NCBI RefSeq assembly: GCF_900106995.1
Contig: NZ_FNOK01000034.1
Coordinates: forward strand, 38,320 to 102,319
Length of the DNA stretch: 64,000 nucleotides
From: Saccharopolyspora shandongensis
GTDB taxonomy: Bacteria; Actinomycetota; Actinomycetes; Mycobacteriales; Pseudonocardiaceae
Direction of reading: 5' to 3'
In this document: positions 1 to 8,128 of the stretch, piece after piece
Position numbering within the stretch: the first letter of the stretch is position 1
How the letters are laid out: each line of letters begins with the position of its first letter
Translations under genes and position numbers: made by a program
Notes under the pieces: generated by a model
Told to the model about the DNA's origin: nothing
Seen by the model: only the letters and a program-made list of their open reading frames with translations
Database searches by the model: none

Positions 1-497
1 CTCCAGTCGTGCGCGACGGCGATCAGCGGGGCGATCCCGTAGGTCTTGGTCTCCATGAGGGCGTCGAACGAGTCCGACAGTTGCGGGTTGTGCGCCAGGT
101 CTTCCCAGAAGGACCGGCCGAACGCGGCCGGATAGGCGGGGTGGCGGCCGCGGACCTGCTCGATGAGCTCGACGAACGCGAGGTCGGCGCGGCCGACGGC
201 GCCGTCCAGGTCCAGCCAGGGCTGGGGGCCGTCGTCCAGGTCGCTGCGCAGTGCCTCCGAGGCGTCGTTGGGGCCGAAGACGTCGTGCTCGGGTTCGGTG
301 AACATGCCGCGGTGCACCAGGAATCGCAGGACGCGCCCGAGCGGATCGGCCTCGGCCCGGCAGCGGTGCGCGATGTCGGCGAGCGGGAGCGGGCCGTCCT
401 TGACCGCGTCGGGCACCCGGAGGGTGGCCGCCGTGCGGACTGCGAACGGCGTGGCCAGGTCGGCCATAGCCCAGACGTCCGGCGACTCGGGGGGCAT
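1..497 (-). CDS. O-methyltransferase, N-terminal part (runs off left edge)
   Basis: Reverse-strand reading frame of about 165 residues entering from the left edge. The N-terminus has the winged-helix dimerisation layout of the plant-type or polyketide O-methyltransferase family: a segment reading MADLATPFAVRTAATLRVPD near residue 11, then a helix-turn-helix-like stretch (LADIAHRCRAEADPLGRVLR) and a region ending LMETKTYGIAPLIAV, which precedes the SAM-binding domain lying outside the window. Such enzymes methylate phenolic hydroxyls of secondary metabolites using S-adenosylmethionine. I chose ATG at 497; the ATG ten codons further in is an alternative. The substrate cannot be told because the catalytic domain is missing here. 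Confidence 0.75.
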   Translation of the reverse strand, partial: MPPESPDVWAMADLATPFAVRTAATLRVPDAVKDGPLPLADIAHRCRAEADPLGRVLRFLVHRGMFTEPEHDVFGPNDASEALRSDLDDGPQPWLDLDGAVGRADLAFVELIEQVRGRHPAYPAAFGRSFWEDLAHNPQLSDSFDALMETKTYGIAPLIAVAHDW

Positions 498-684
498 GCG
501 TTGCAGGGTAAGCCCGTCCGGCCTGCTCAGCGCGCCGCGAGCAGCCCGCCGGGGCTGAACGCGCTTTCGACCGGGTCCGGCTGTGCTTTGTGGACAGCTC
601 GTCGACGCCACGCTGGGTTCGATGGCGCGGGTGCGAAGTCGTTGTTCCTGAAGGGAAAGCCCGCGTGCGGCCGGCCGCCGAGTG

Positions 685-731
685 GATCGCGAGCCCCTCG
701 GGCCGAAGCGGCCCGAAGGGCTCGCCGATCC
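685..731 (-). terminator. Hairpin downstream of the glyoxalase gene
   Basis: Long imperfect inverted repeat: GCGAGCCC plus TCGGGCCG pairs across AAG with CGGCCCGA plus GGGCTCGC, extended by GGATC/GATCC. It lies just past the stop codon of the reverse-strand glyoxalase gene. There is no clear U-tract, so termination is inferred from position and stem strength only. Confidence 0.5.
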
Positions 732-732
732 G

Positions 733-1170
733 CTATACGCCGAAGACGCCTTCGCTGATCGCGCTCGGCGCCCCGGGGCTGCCCTGCTTCACGTCCCAGG
801 TCCAGAACTCGACGACGTTGTGGTCCGGGTCGGCCACGTACGCCGAGCGCGCATTGCCCGGACCGAACTCCACCTCGTCGACCTGCGCGCCCTGCGCGCG
901 AACTCGCTCGACGACCGCGTCGTACTCGTCGTCGCTCACCGACAGGGCGTAGTGGACGTGCACGCCGCCCCGGGCGCGGGCTATGCCCAGGGCCGGCTTC
1001 CACAAGCCGATCCTGGTGCCGCCGGCCAGCACCCACACCGCTTCGCGGTTGCGCCAGTGCCCGCCTTCCCAGCGTTCGATGACCGGGAATCCGAGCACCT
1101 CGGTGTAGAAGCGCTCCGCGGCGTCGAGGTCCGCCACCTCCAGGACCAGTTCGTTCACACCGGACGTCAT
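733..1170 (-). CDS. Glyoxalase/bleomycin-resistance/dioxygenase (VOC) family protein
   Basis: 145-residue VOC-fold protein with the two βαβββ modules of the family: ELVLEVADLDAAERFYTEVL at the N-terminus and a second module ending ADPDHNVVEFWTW. Members bind a divalent metal and act as lyases, dioxygenases or binding proteins. There are no cysteines, so an ArsI-type C-As lyase role, which needs a thiol pair, is unlikely despite the neighbouring ArsR gene. Start: ATG 1170 follows AGGAGG with six bases between; ATG 1176 abuts that site and is less likely. It is divergent from the ArsR gene across a short AT-rich interval and is probably controlled by it. The substrate is unknown. Confidence 0.85.
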   Translation of the reverse strand: MTSGVNELVLEVADLDAAERFYTEVLGFPVIERWEGGHWRNREAVWVLAGGTRIGLWKPALGIARARGGVHVHYALSVSDDEYDAVVERVRAQGAQVDEVEFGPGNARSAYVADPDHNVVEFWTWDVKQGSPGAPSAISEGVFGV

Positions 1171-1180
1171 CGCCATCCTC

Positions 1181-1217
1181 CTATATAGGTAACTGCCGAT
1201 TCTCTTTATATAGGAGA
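1181..1217. promoter_or_regulatory. Divergent promoter/operator with paired TATATAG motifs
   Basis: The gap between the divergent glyoxalase and ArsR genes holds two similar AT-rich elements, the palindrome CTATATAG (1181-1188) and TTTATATAGG (1205-1214), about two helical turns apart in otherwise GC-rich DNA. Their position fits overlapping promoters and an ArsR operator. Binding by the adjacent repressor is inference. Confidence 0.5.
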
Positions 1218-1236
1218 GTGGCGATACAATGGGCTG

Positions 1237-1524
1237 GTGGGCGACGATGATCTGGCACACACCGCTGGCCTGTTCCGGGCGATGGGGCACCCCATCCGGC
1301 TCGGCGTCCTCGACCGCCTGCGTCGCGAGGGCGAGATCTGCGCCTGCGACTTCACCGAGTACTTCGGGGTGAGCCAGCCGACGATCTCCGGCCACCTGCG
1401 CACGTTGCGCGAGGCCGGGCTGGTGCGAACCCGCCGGGACGGCACCCAGATCTGCTACTCGCTCGACCCGGCGGCGCTGGACGTGGTCCGGCGGATGTCC
1501 GTTTCGCTGGTTCCGTCCGCGTAG
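1237..1524 (+). CDS. ArsR-family winged-helix metalloregulator
   Basis: 95-residue repressor covering a complete ArsR winged-helix domain. The recognition helix region is SQPTISGHLRTLREAGLV (about residues 46-63). Just before it sits EICACDF with C35 and C37, which matches the α3 metal-binding ELCVCDL-type motif of As(III)/Cd(II)/Pb(II)-sensing family members, so a soft-metal or metalloid inducer is expected. GTG 1237 is the only good in-frame start; an ATG at 1229 is out of frame. It probably represses itself and the divergent glyoxalase gene. No arsenite pump or arsenate reductase lies nearby. Confidence 0.88.
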   Translation: MGDDDLAHTAGLFRAMGHPIRLGVLDRLRREGEICACDFTEYFGVSQPTISGHLRTLREAGLVRTRRDGTQICYSLDPAALDVVRRMSVSLVPSA

Positions 1525-1585
1525 AGGCGTGCGGGGTGGCGGGGCGTCCCGGTACGGTGGCGAAGAGCCCGGGAGGACGGTCCGC

Positions 1586-2023
1586 ATGCGCCTGGCCGAA
1601 ATGGCCGATCTGACCCGCCGAGACGCCGCCGACGGCGTGCAGCAGCAGATCGTCGCGGCAGTCATCGATGCCGGTGGGCAAGTCCTGCTGGTGCGTCGCC
1701 GCGAGACGGATTCCCGCGGCGGCGAATGGGAATTCCCCGGCGGCAAGGTCGATCCCGGTGAAGACCTGAACACGGCGCTGCGCCGCGAGGTGGTCGAGGA
1801 GACCGGCCTCCGCATCGCGGAGATCAACGGCTACCTGGGCGCGTTCGACTACATCACCCGGAGTGGCACGTACAACCGCCAGCACACCTGGTCGGTCACC
1901 GTCGCCACGGCCGAAGGCGTGAGGCTGACCGAGCACGACGCGTACGCCTGGGTGTCGGCGGCCGGCGAGATCCCGCTCGGCGCCGATCTCGAAGGCATCC
2001 TGGAGAAGTACTTCAAGTCCTGA
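1586..2023 (+). CDS. NUDIX hydrolase (MutT-like)
   Basis: 145 residues. The Nudix box is complete at residues 53-74: G53, E59, R67-E68, E71-E72 and G74 fit GX5EX7REUXEEXGU. Enzymes of this family hydrolyse nucleoside diphosphates linked to another moiety, for instance oxidised dNTPs, ADP-ribose or dinucleotide cofactors, using Mg2+ held by the glutamates. The start at ATG 1586 follows GGGAGGACG. Given the five ADP-ribosylglycohydrolase domains further on, ADP-ribose is a conceivable substrate, but nothing here fixes specificity. Confidence 0.87.
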   Translation: MRLAEMADLTRRDAADGVQQQIVAAVIDAGGQVLLVRRRETDSRGGEWEFPGGKVDPGEDLNTALRREVVEETGLRIAEINGYLGAFDYITRSGTYNRQHTWSVTVATAEGVRLTEHDAYAWVSAAGEIPLGADLEGILEKYFKS

Positions 2024-2404
2024 TCGTCCTGAGTGGACGAGTAGGCGTGAAGTCGCTGTGCCGGCGGTGGTGCCGCGCTTCTCGCCAGGATCTCCTGATG
2101 GGCGAAATAGGTCGTAGTCCCTGCGTCGTGCGGGGCAGCCCTGGGGCGCCTCGCGGACCGTTCGGGGCGTGAGCGGCGACCGGTCCCGGTCGGGCTGCAT
2201 TCGATCTCATCAGCATCCGCCGGCGGTTCGGCGTGGGAAGTCGTCCGCGCCCTCCTCGGATCCGTCAGGTCTTCACCGCTACCCGATCGGGCCTGTGATG
2301 CAGCGCACCCTGTTGCATTGGCCGCGTTTCTGGGAAAGATTGGAGTACCAAAGGTTTGGTTTCCTAGTAATTACCGACCGGTTCGGCGGAAGGTGCGTTG
2401 CGAC
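2024..2404. promoter_or_regulatory. Gene-free interval with palindrome before mmsA
   Basis: About 380 bases without a credible gene. The right part is AT-richer and holds the inverted repeat ACCAAA-GG-TTTGGT at 2347-2360, some 45 bases before the mmsA start. This is a plausible operator/promoter for the valine-degradation operon, though no regulator gene is adjacent. Confidence 0.5.
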
Positions 2405-3904
2405 ATGACCAACGAGCTGGAGCACTTCATCGGCGGCAAGCGCGTGGCGGGGACGTCCGGGTCCTTCGGTGACGTGTTCGATCCCAACACCGGGCAGGTG
2501 CAGGCCAGGGTGCCGCTGGCCTCGGCGGAGGAGGTCGCGGCGGCGGTCGACAACGCCGCCGAGGCGCAGCCGGCGTGGGCCGCGACGAACCCGCAGAAGC
2601 GGGCGCGGGTGCTGATGCGGTTCCTCCAGCTGGTCAACGACGAGATGGACTCGCTGGCCAGGCTGCTCGCCTCGGAGCACGGCAAGACCGTCGCCGACGC
2701 CAAGGGCGACATCCAGCGCGGCCTGGAGGTCGTCGAGTTCGCCGTCGGCATCCCGCACCTGCTCAAGGGCGAGTACAGCGAGAACGTCGGCACCAGCATC
2801 GACGTGTACTCGATGCGGCAGCCGCTGGGCGTGGTCGCCGGCATCACGCCGTTCAACTTCCCCGCGATGATCCCGCTGTGGAAGGCCGCGCCGGCCATCG
2901 CCTGCGGCAACGCCTTCGTGCTCAAGCCCTCCGAACGCGACCCCTCGGTGCCGCTGCGGCTGGCCGAGCTGTTCATCGAGGCCGGGCTGCCGCCGGGGAT
3001 CTTCAACGTGGTCAACGGCGACAAGACCGCGGTGGACGCCATCCTGACCGAGCCGCGCATCGAGGCCGTCGGGTTCGTCGGCTCGTCGGCGATCGCCGAG
3101 TACATCTACTCGACCGCCGCGGCCCACGGGAAGCGCGCGCAGTGCTTCGGCGGCGCCAAGAATCACCTGATCGTGATGCCCGACGCCGACCTGGACCAGG
3201 CCGTCGACGCCCTGATCGGCGCCGGTTATGGCTCCGCCGGGGAGCGCTGCATGGCGATCTCGGTCGCGGTCCCGGTCGGCGAGGCCACCGCCGACGCGTT
3301 GGTCGAGAAGCTCGTCGAGCGGGTGCAGCGGCTGACGATCGGCACCAGCTTCGACGAGGCCGCCGACTTCGGCCCGCTGGTGACCAAGCAGGCCTGGCAG
3401 CGGGTCCGCGACCTGATCGGCGTCGGTGTCGAGGAAGGCGCGAAGCTGCTGGTCGACGGCCGGGACTTCGAGCTCGCCGGGCACGAGGACGGCTTCTTCC
3501 TGGGCGCCTCGCTGTTCGACCACGTCACCCCGGACATGCGGATCTACCAGGAGGAGATCTTCGGGCCGGTGCTGTCGGTGGTCCGCGCCGCCGACTACGA
3601 CGAGGCGGTCCGGCTGCCCAGCGAGAACGAGTACGGCAACGGCGTGGCGATCTTCACCCGCGACGGCGATGCGGCGCGCGAGTTCGTCTCCCGCGTCAAC
3701 ACCGGCATGGTCGGCGTCAACGTGCCGATCCCGGTGCCGATCGCCTACCACACCTTCGGCGGCTGGAAGCGGTCCGGATTCGGCGACCTCAACCAGCACG
3801 GGCCGGACTCGATCCGGTTCTACACCAAGACCAAGACGGTCACCTCGCGCTGGCCCTCCGGCCTCAAGGAAGGCGCCAGCTTCACCATTCCGACGATGCA
3901 CTGA
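2405..3904 (+). CDS. mmsA: Methylmalonate-semialdehyde dehydrogenase (CoA-acylating)
   Basis: 499-residue aldehyde dehydrogenase superfamily enzyme of the MmsA type. It oxidises methylmalonate semialdehyde (from valine) and malonate semialdehyde with NAD+ and CoA to propionyl-CoA or acetyl-CoA plus CO2. Visible signatures are GITPFNFPAMIPLWKAAPAI (N-terminal cofactor region), GFVGSSAIAEYIY and GSAGERCMAISVAV with catalytic C282; the GERCMA context is typical of MmsA. The length matches the family. ATG 2405 is chosen because similarity starts at once (TNELEHFIGGKRVAG). It is the first gene of a four-gene operon with acyl-CoA dehydrogenase, hydroxyisobutyryl-CoA hydrolase and mmsB, which together cover isobutyryl-CoA to propionyl-CoA. 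Confidence 0.93.
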   Translation: MTNELEHFIGGKRVAGTSGSFGDVFDPNTGQVQARVPLASAEEVAAAVDNAAEAQPAWAATNPQKRARVLMRFLQLVNDEMDSLARLLASEHGKTVADAKGDIQRGLEVVEFAVGIPHLLKGEYSENVGTSIDVYSMRQPLGVVAGITPFNFPAMIPLWKAAPAIACGNAFVLKPSERDPSVPLRLAELFIEAGLPPGIFNVVNGDKTAVDAILTEPRIEAVGFVGSSAIAEYIYSTAAAHGKRAQCFGGAKNHLIVMPDADLDQAVDALIGAGYGSAGERCMAISVAVPVGEATADALVEKLVERVQRLTIGTSFDEAADFGPLVTKQAWQRVRDLIGVGVEEGAKLLVDGRDFELAGHEDGFFLGASLFDHVTPDMRIYQEEIFGPVLSVVRAADYDEAVRLPSENEYGNGVAIFTRDGDAAREFVSRVNTGMVGVNVPIPVPIAYHTFGGWKRSGFGDLNQHGPDSIRFYTKTKTVTSRWPSGLKEGASFTIPTMH

Positions 3905-3911
3905 ACCGGGC

Positions 3912-3952
3912 GGGTGCGGCGGCGATCTCGTTGCGAAATCGCCGCCGCACCC
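3912..3952 (+). other. Perfect 15-bp intergenic hairpin
   Basis: GGGTGCGGCGGCGAT pairs fully with ATCGCCGCCGCACCC across an 11-base loop, directly after the mmsA stop. It has no U-tract, so it may be a partial terminator or an mRNA stabiliser setting mmsA levels relative to the downstream genes. Confidence 0.6.
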
Positions 3953-3994
3953 GCGCCGGGAGGTGCGAAATCGCTCACGGGGAAGGGAGTGGAC

Positions 3995-5164
3995 GTGTCC
4001 GTTGCAGCCGTGGCCGGCCCGGTGTCGCCGTTCGATCTCACCGAGGACCAGCGCGCGATCCAGCAGACCGCGCGGGAGTTCGCCACCGAACAACTCGCCC
4101 CGCACGCCATCGAATGGGATCAGGCCAAGCACTTCCCGGTCGAGGCGCTGCGCGCAGCCGGGCAGCTCGGCATCGGCGGCATCTACGTCGACGAGTCGGT
4201 CGGCGGCAGCGGGCTGAGCCGGTTCGACTCGGTGCTGATCTTCGAGGCGCTCGCCACCGGCGACCCGTCGATCGCCGCCTACATCTCCATCCACAACATG
4301 TGCGCGGGCATGATCGACCGCTTCGGCAACGCCGAGCAGCGCGCCCGCTGGCTGCCTGGGCTGTGCTCGATGGAACGCCTGGCCAGCTACTGCCTCACCG
4401 AGCCCGGCGCGGGCTCGGACGCGGCGGCGCTGGAGACCCGCGCGGTTCGCGATGGCGGCGACTACCTGCTGACCGGCGTCAAGCAGTTCATCTCCGGCGG
4501 CGGGACCTCGGATGTCTACGTGGTGATGGCCCGCACCGGCGAGCCCGGCGCGAAGGGCATCTCCACCTTCGTCGTCGAGGGCGATTCCGAGGGCCTGTCC
4601 TTCGGCGCCAACGAGAAGAAGATGGGCTGGAACGCCCAGCCGACCCGGCAGGTGATCTTCGACGGCGTCCGGGTGCCCGCCGCCCAGCGGCTCGGCGACG
4701 AGGGCATCGGCTTCCGGATCGCCATGACCGGTCTGGACGGCGGCCGGCTCAGCATCGCCGCGTGCTCGCTCGGCGGCGCGCAGGCCGCGCTCGACAAGAG
4801 CCTCGCCTATGTGCGGGAGCGCAGCGCGTTCGGCGCCAAGCTCAGCGAGTTCCAGGTGCTGCAGTTCAAGCTCGCCGACATGGCCACCGAACTGGAGGCC
4901 GCGCGGCTGCTGCTGTGGCGGGCGGCGTGGGCGCTGGACGTCAAGGACCCGGCGGCCACCCGGTTGTGCGCGATGGCCAAGCGGCTGGCCACCGACGCGG
5001 GGTTCGCGGTGGCCAACGAGGCACTTCAGATCCACGGTGGTTACGGCTACCTTGCCGAGTACGGCCTGGAGAAGATCGTCCGCGACCTGCGGGTGCATCA
5101 GATCCTGGAGGGTACCAACGAAATCATGCGGCTGATCATCTCCCGGGGGCTGCTGGCGGCCTGA
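3995..5164 (+). CDS. Acyl-CoA dehydrogenase, probably isobutyryl-CoA dehydrogenase
   Basis: 389-residue FAD-dependent acyl-CoA dehydrogenase with all three domains: N-terminal helices (LTEDQRAIQQTAREFATEQL), middle β-domain (SYCLTEPGAGSDAAAL, KQFISGGGTSDVYVV) and C-terminal helices (QIHGGYGYLAEYGLEKIVRD, then HQILEGTNEIMRLIISR with the expected catalytic-base Glu). It should convert isobutyryl-CoA to methacrylyl-CoA, passing electrons to ETF. The substrate is inferred from the valine-pathway neighbours; general short-chain activity cannot be excluded. GTG 3995 is preferred because GAAGGGA lies eight bases upstream. Confidence 0.88.
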   Translation: MSVAAVAGPVSPFDLTEDQRAIQQTAREFATEQLAPHAIEWDQAKHFPVEALRAAGQLGIGGIYVDESVGGSGLSRFDSVLIFEALATGDPSIAAYISIHNMCAGMIDRFGNAEQRARWLPGLCSMERLASYCLTEPGAGSDAAALETRAVRDGGDYLLTGVKQFISGGGTSDVYVVMARTGEPGAKGISTFVVEGDSEGLSFGANEKKMGWNAQPTRQVIFDGVRVPAAQRLGDEGIGFRIAMTGLDGGRLSIAACSLGGAQAALDKSLAYVRERSAFGAKLSEFQVLQFKLADMATELEAARLLLWRAAWALDVKDPAATRLCAMAKRLATDAGFAVANEALQIHGGYGYLAEYGLEKIVRDLRVHQILEGTNEIMRLIISRGLLAA

Positions 5165-5284
5165 CCGCCGGCGGCACGGGGCAGCGCATCAGCTGCGCGG
5201 ATCGGGTGGTGTGGGCGGGCGGCGGCGGCCGGTTCCGCCGCGCGCACCGATCCGCGCACACGGACAGAAACTTGGAGTCGCATC

Positions 5285-6319
5285 ATGACGGAGCCCGAGA
5301 TCCTGGTTCGCGAACAGGGCTCGCTCGGCCGGATCACGCTCAACCGCCCCAAGGCGCTCAACTCGCTGACGCTGGGGATGGTCCGGGCGATGGCGCAGGC
5401 GGTGGAGCAGTGGCGCACCGCTGAGCACATCCGGGCGATCCTGATCGACGGGGCCGGTGAGCGCGGGCTGTGCGCGGGCGGCGACGTCCGCGCCCTGCAC
5501 GACGCGGCGAAGGCCGGTGACGAGTCGCTGCCCGCCGCGTTCTGGACCGAGGAGTACCAGCTCAACTCGGCCCTGGCGGGTTACCCGAAGCCGGTCGTCG
5601 GGATCATGGACGGCATCTGCATGGGCGGCGGCGTCGGCATCTCCGCGCACGGCTCGCACCGCGTGGTCACCGAGCGCTCCAAGGTCGGCATGCCCGAGGT
5701 CGGCATCGGCTTCATCCCCGACGTCGGCGGCACCTACCTGCTCTCCCGGGCCCCCGGCGAGCTCGGCACGCACCTGGCGCTGACCGGTGCGCCGGTCGGC
5801 GGCGCGGACGCGATCTACTGCGGGGTCGCCGACTACTACGTCAACAGCGCGAACCTGCCGGAACTCGTCGAGGCGCTGGCGGTCGGCGAGGTGGACGAGG
5901 TGCTGCAGAAGTTCTCCGAACCCGCACCCGAGGCGCCCCTGGCCGCGCAGCGGGAGTGGATCGACGCCGCGTACTCGGCGGACGACGTCGAGGAGATCCT
6001 GCGGCGCCTGCGCGAGCGGCCGGAGGAAGCGGCCCGCGAGACCGCCGAGGTGATCGGGCAGAAGTCGCCGACCTCGCTCAAGGTCACCCGGAAGGCCCTG
6101 CGCAGCGACTACGACTCGCTGGAGGACGCCCTCGTCCAGGAATACCGGCTGGCCATGGCGTGCGTGCGCATCGGCGACTTCGTCGAGGGCGTGCGCGCGA
6201 CGCTGGTCGACAAGGACCGCAACCCGCAGTGGTCGCCGGCACAGCTGTCCGATGTGGACGAGTCTCGGGTGGAGAAGTTCTTCGAACCGGTCGCGGACGA
6301 GCCGAAGCTGTTCGGCTGA
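5285..6319 (+). CDS. 3-hydroxyisobutyryl-CoA hydrolase (crotonase fold)
   Basis: 344 residues, the HIBCH length within the crotonase superfamily. Oxyanion-hole segments are GLCAGGDVRALHD and DGICMGGGVGIS, and PEVGIGFIPDVGGTYLLSR carries the Glu and Asp expected in the HIBCH active site. The reaction is 3-hydroxyisobutyryl-CoA + H2O to 3-hydroxyisobutyrate + CoA, the step that removes CoA before MmsB. A C-terminal extension past residue 200, with SPTSLKVTRKAL, is typical of this subfamily. The leader of about 120 bases has no strong terminator, so transcription with the acyl-CoA dehydrogenase gene is likely. Confidence 0.9.
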   Translation: MTEPEILVREQGSLGRITLNRPKALNSLTLGMVRAMAQAVEQWRTAEHIRAILIDGAGERGLCAGGDVRALHDAAKAGDESLPAAFWTEEYQLNSALAGYPKPVVGIMDGICMGGGVGISAHGSHRVVTERSKVGMPEVGIGFIPDVGGTYLLSRAPGELGTHLALTGAPVGGADAIYCGVADYYVNSANLPELVEALAVGEVDEVLQKFSEPAPEAPLAAQREWIDAAYSADDVEEILRRLRERPEEAARETAEVIGQKSPTSLKVTRKALRSDYDSLEDALVQEYRLAMACVRIGDFVEGVRATLVDKDRNPQWSPAQLSDVDESRVEKFFEPVADEPKLFG

Positions 6320-6361
6320 TCCGCGGCGGCCTTGACGGAAGTTCCAGCGCAGAAGGGGAAA

Positions 6362-7258
6362 ATGACAATGGCTGTCATCGGATTCATCGGGCTGGGCCAC
6401 ATGGGCGGCCCGATGTCGGCGAACCTCGTCAAGGCCGGCCACTCGGTGCAGGGGTTCGACCTGATCCCGGCGGCGCTGGAGGTCGCCGACCGGCACGGCG
6501 TGACCACCGTCGCATCGGCGGCCGATGCCGCCGCCGGTGCCGACGCGGTGATCACCATGCTGCCCAGCGGCAAGCACGTGCTGGCCTGCTACGACGAGGT
6601 GCTCGCCGCGGCCAAGCCCGGCACCCTGCTCATCGACTCCTCCACCGTCGACGTCGCGGACGCCCGCCAGGCGCACGAGCGGGCCGCCGAGGCGGGCTTC
6701 GGCTCCATCGACGCCCCGGTCTCGGGCGGCACCGCCGGCGCCGAGGCGGGCACCCTGACGTTCATGGTGGGCGGCTCGGAGGAGGACTTCCACCGCGCCG
6801 AACCGCTGCTGGAACCGATGGCGCGCAAGGTCATCCACTGCGGCGGGCCCGGCAACGGCCAGGTCACCAAGATGTGCAACAACCTCATCCTCGGCGCGTC
6901 CATGGTCGCGGTGAGCGAGGCGTTCGTGCTGGGGGAGCGGCTGGGGCTGTCGCACCAGGCGCTCTACGACGTGGCGTCCATCTCCACCGGGCAGTGCTGG
7001 GCGCTGACCACCAACTGCCCGGTGCCGGACCTGGTGGAGACCAGCCGCGCCAACCACGACTACGAGCCTGGCTTCGCCGCGGCGCTGATGCTCAAGGACC
7101 TCCGGTTGGCGACCTCGGCGGCGGAGCAGAGCGGCACCGACGCCGCGATCGGCCGCCTGGCCACCGAGCTCTACCGGCGGTTCAACGAGGAGGGCGGCGG
7201 CGACCTGGACTTCGGCGCGATCATCAAGTCCATCCGGGAGCACTCCGAACAGCGCTGA
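6362..7258 (+). CDS. mmsB: 3-hydroxyisobutyrate dehydrogenase
   Basis: 298-residue β-hydroxyacid dehydrogenase. The Rossmann motif GFIGLGHMGGPMSANLVKAGH comes at the N-terminus, the substrate-binding signature APVSGGTAGAEAGTLTFMVGG in mid-protein, and the catalytic Lys in GNGQVTKMCNNLILG. It oxidises 3-hydroxyisobutyrate to methylmalonate semialdehyde with NAD+, feeding MmsA at the head of the operon. ATG 6362 follows AAGGGG closely; ATG 6368 has a better nine-base spacing and is a fair alternative. It starts about 40 bases after the hydrolase gene. Confidence 0.92.
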   Translation: MTMAVIGFIGLGHMGGPMSANLVKAGHSVQGFDLIPAALEVADRHGVTTVASAADAAAGADAVITMLPSGKHVLACYDEVLAAAKPGTLLIDSSTVDVADARQAHERAAEAGFGSIDAPVSGGTAGAEAGTLTFMVGGSEEDFHRAEPLLEPMARKVIHCGGPGNGQVTKMCNNLILGASMVAVSEAFVLGERLGLSHQALYDVASISTGQCWALTTNCPVPDLVETSRANHDYEPGFAAALMLKDLRLATSAAEQSGTDAAIGRLATELYRRFNEEGGGDLDFGAIIKSIREHSEQR

Positions 7259-7272
7259 CGACCGGCTGCCGG

Positions 7273-7323
7273 TTTCGCGAGGAATTACCGTTTCCCCCAG
7301 GTGGTGGTCGGTTCCTCGTGAAA
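7273..7323 (+). terminator. Inverted repeat after the valine operon
   Basis: TTTCGCGAGGAA and TTCCTCGTGAAA (one mismatch in 12 bp) flank a 27-base loop just past mmsB. No U-tract is present. The arm resembles that of the hairpin at 30119-30176. Termination is inferred from position. Confidence 0.45.
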
Positions 7324-7419
7324 TCGTGCTGTACCGCGGGAAGTGCGCACGCGGGGTGGTCGCGGGCGGGACCCGGGGCGGCGCACGGCGTCATCTGACC
7401 GGGCGTACCCTGACGCTCT

Positions 7420-7656
7420 GTGTTGGAGTGGCTGGTCGAGTGGTACGACGGCGTCGAGCTGTGGCTCGTGCAGCTCGTCTACCCCCTGCAGGTGACCCTG
7501 GTGCTGGCGGTGCTGCTGCCGCTGTGCTGGGTGCTAGCCCGCGTGATCGACCGCGGCATCGACCGCCTCGGCGCGAAGCTGACGAGGGTTCGCGACGCGG
7601 AACCCCCGGTCGGCCGCCGGGACGGCGAGACCGGGCGGAAGGGGACGGCGGCGTGA
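7420..7656 (+). CDS. Small single-pass membrane protein of unknown function
   Basis: 78 residues with one hydrophobic segment, about residues 15-40 (WLVQLVYPLQVTLVLAVLLP), and a charged, Arg-rich C-terminal tail. I do not recognise a family. The GTG start at 7420 has no clear ribosome-binding site. The stop overlaps the start of the RNase gene (GTGA), so translational coupling to a secreted ribonuclease is likely; a role in its export or membrane handling is only a guess from position. Confidence 0.6.
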   Translation: MLEWLVEWYDGVELWLVQLVYPLQVTLVLAVLLPLCWVLARVIDRGIDRLGAKLTRVRDAEPPVGRRDGETGRKGTAA

Positions 7657-8078
7657 CGTCGCGCAAGCGCATCTCGGTGGCGTTGGTCGGGCTGATCGCC
7701 CTGGTCGTCATCGGCTGGTTCGTCCGGGACTTCGTGGACGTCGATCCCAGCGCGGCGACGCAGCAGCGGGCCGTGCCCGGCGCCGAGTCCGGCCTGCCGG
7801 TCAAGGCGCTGTCCACGCTGCCGCCGGAGGCCGGGCAGACCTGGCAGCTGATCATCAAGGGCGGCCCGTTCCCGTATCCGGGCAAGGACGGCTCGGTGTT
7901 CGGCAACCGCGAAGGCGTCCTGCCGGAGCAGACGTCGGGTTACTACCACGAGTACACCGTGAAGACGCCGGGCTCCAAAGATCGCGGGGCCCGACGGCTG
8001 GTCACCGGCAGCCATTCCGAGCTTTACTACACGAGCGATCATTACGAGTCATTTGTGGTTGTCGACGCCGCGGGTTGA
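7653..8078 (+). CDS. Secreted guanyl-specific ribonuclease (barnase/RNase Sa family)
   Basis: 141 residues: short basic N-terminus, one hydrophobic signal or anchor segment (about 8-24), a linker, then a microbial guanyl RNase domain. The catalytic triad is recognisable: E100 in YYHEYTVKTPG, R115 in GARRLVTG and H130 in TSDHYESFVV. Such enzymes cleave single-stranded RNA 3' of guanosine through a 2',3'-cyclic phosphate. Secretion is predicted from the leader, without an obvious signal-peptidase site, so membrane tethering is possible. The barstar gene immediately downstream supplies intracellular protection, and the coupled upstream gene encodes a small membrane protein. Confidence 0.85.
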   Translation: MTSRKRISVALVGLIALVVIGWFVRDFVDVDPSAATQQRAVPGAESGLPVKALSTLPPEAGQTWQLIIKGGPFPYPGKDGSVFGNREGVLPEQTSGYYHEYTVKTPGSKDRGARRLVTGSHSELYYTSDHYESFVVVDAAG

Positions 8079-8128
8079 GTGCGATGTTTGCGACGAAGTG
8101 GGCCAGCAAGGTGCGGAAGGAGCCGACG

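Noticed and set aside
733..1170. ArsI-type C-As lyase assignment for the glyoxalase-fold protein
   Set aside because: The protein has no cysteines, which ArsI needs to bind trivalent organoarsenicals.
2279..5098. Reverse-strand open frame of about 940 codons across mmsA and the acyl-CoA dehydrogenase gene
   Set aside because: Low-complexity shadow frame opposite two well-supported genes.
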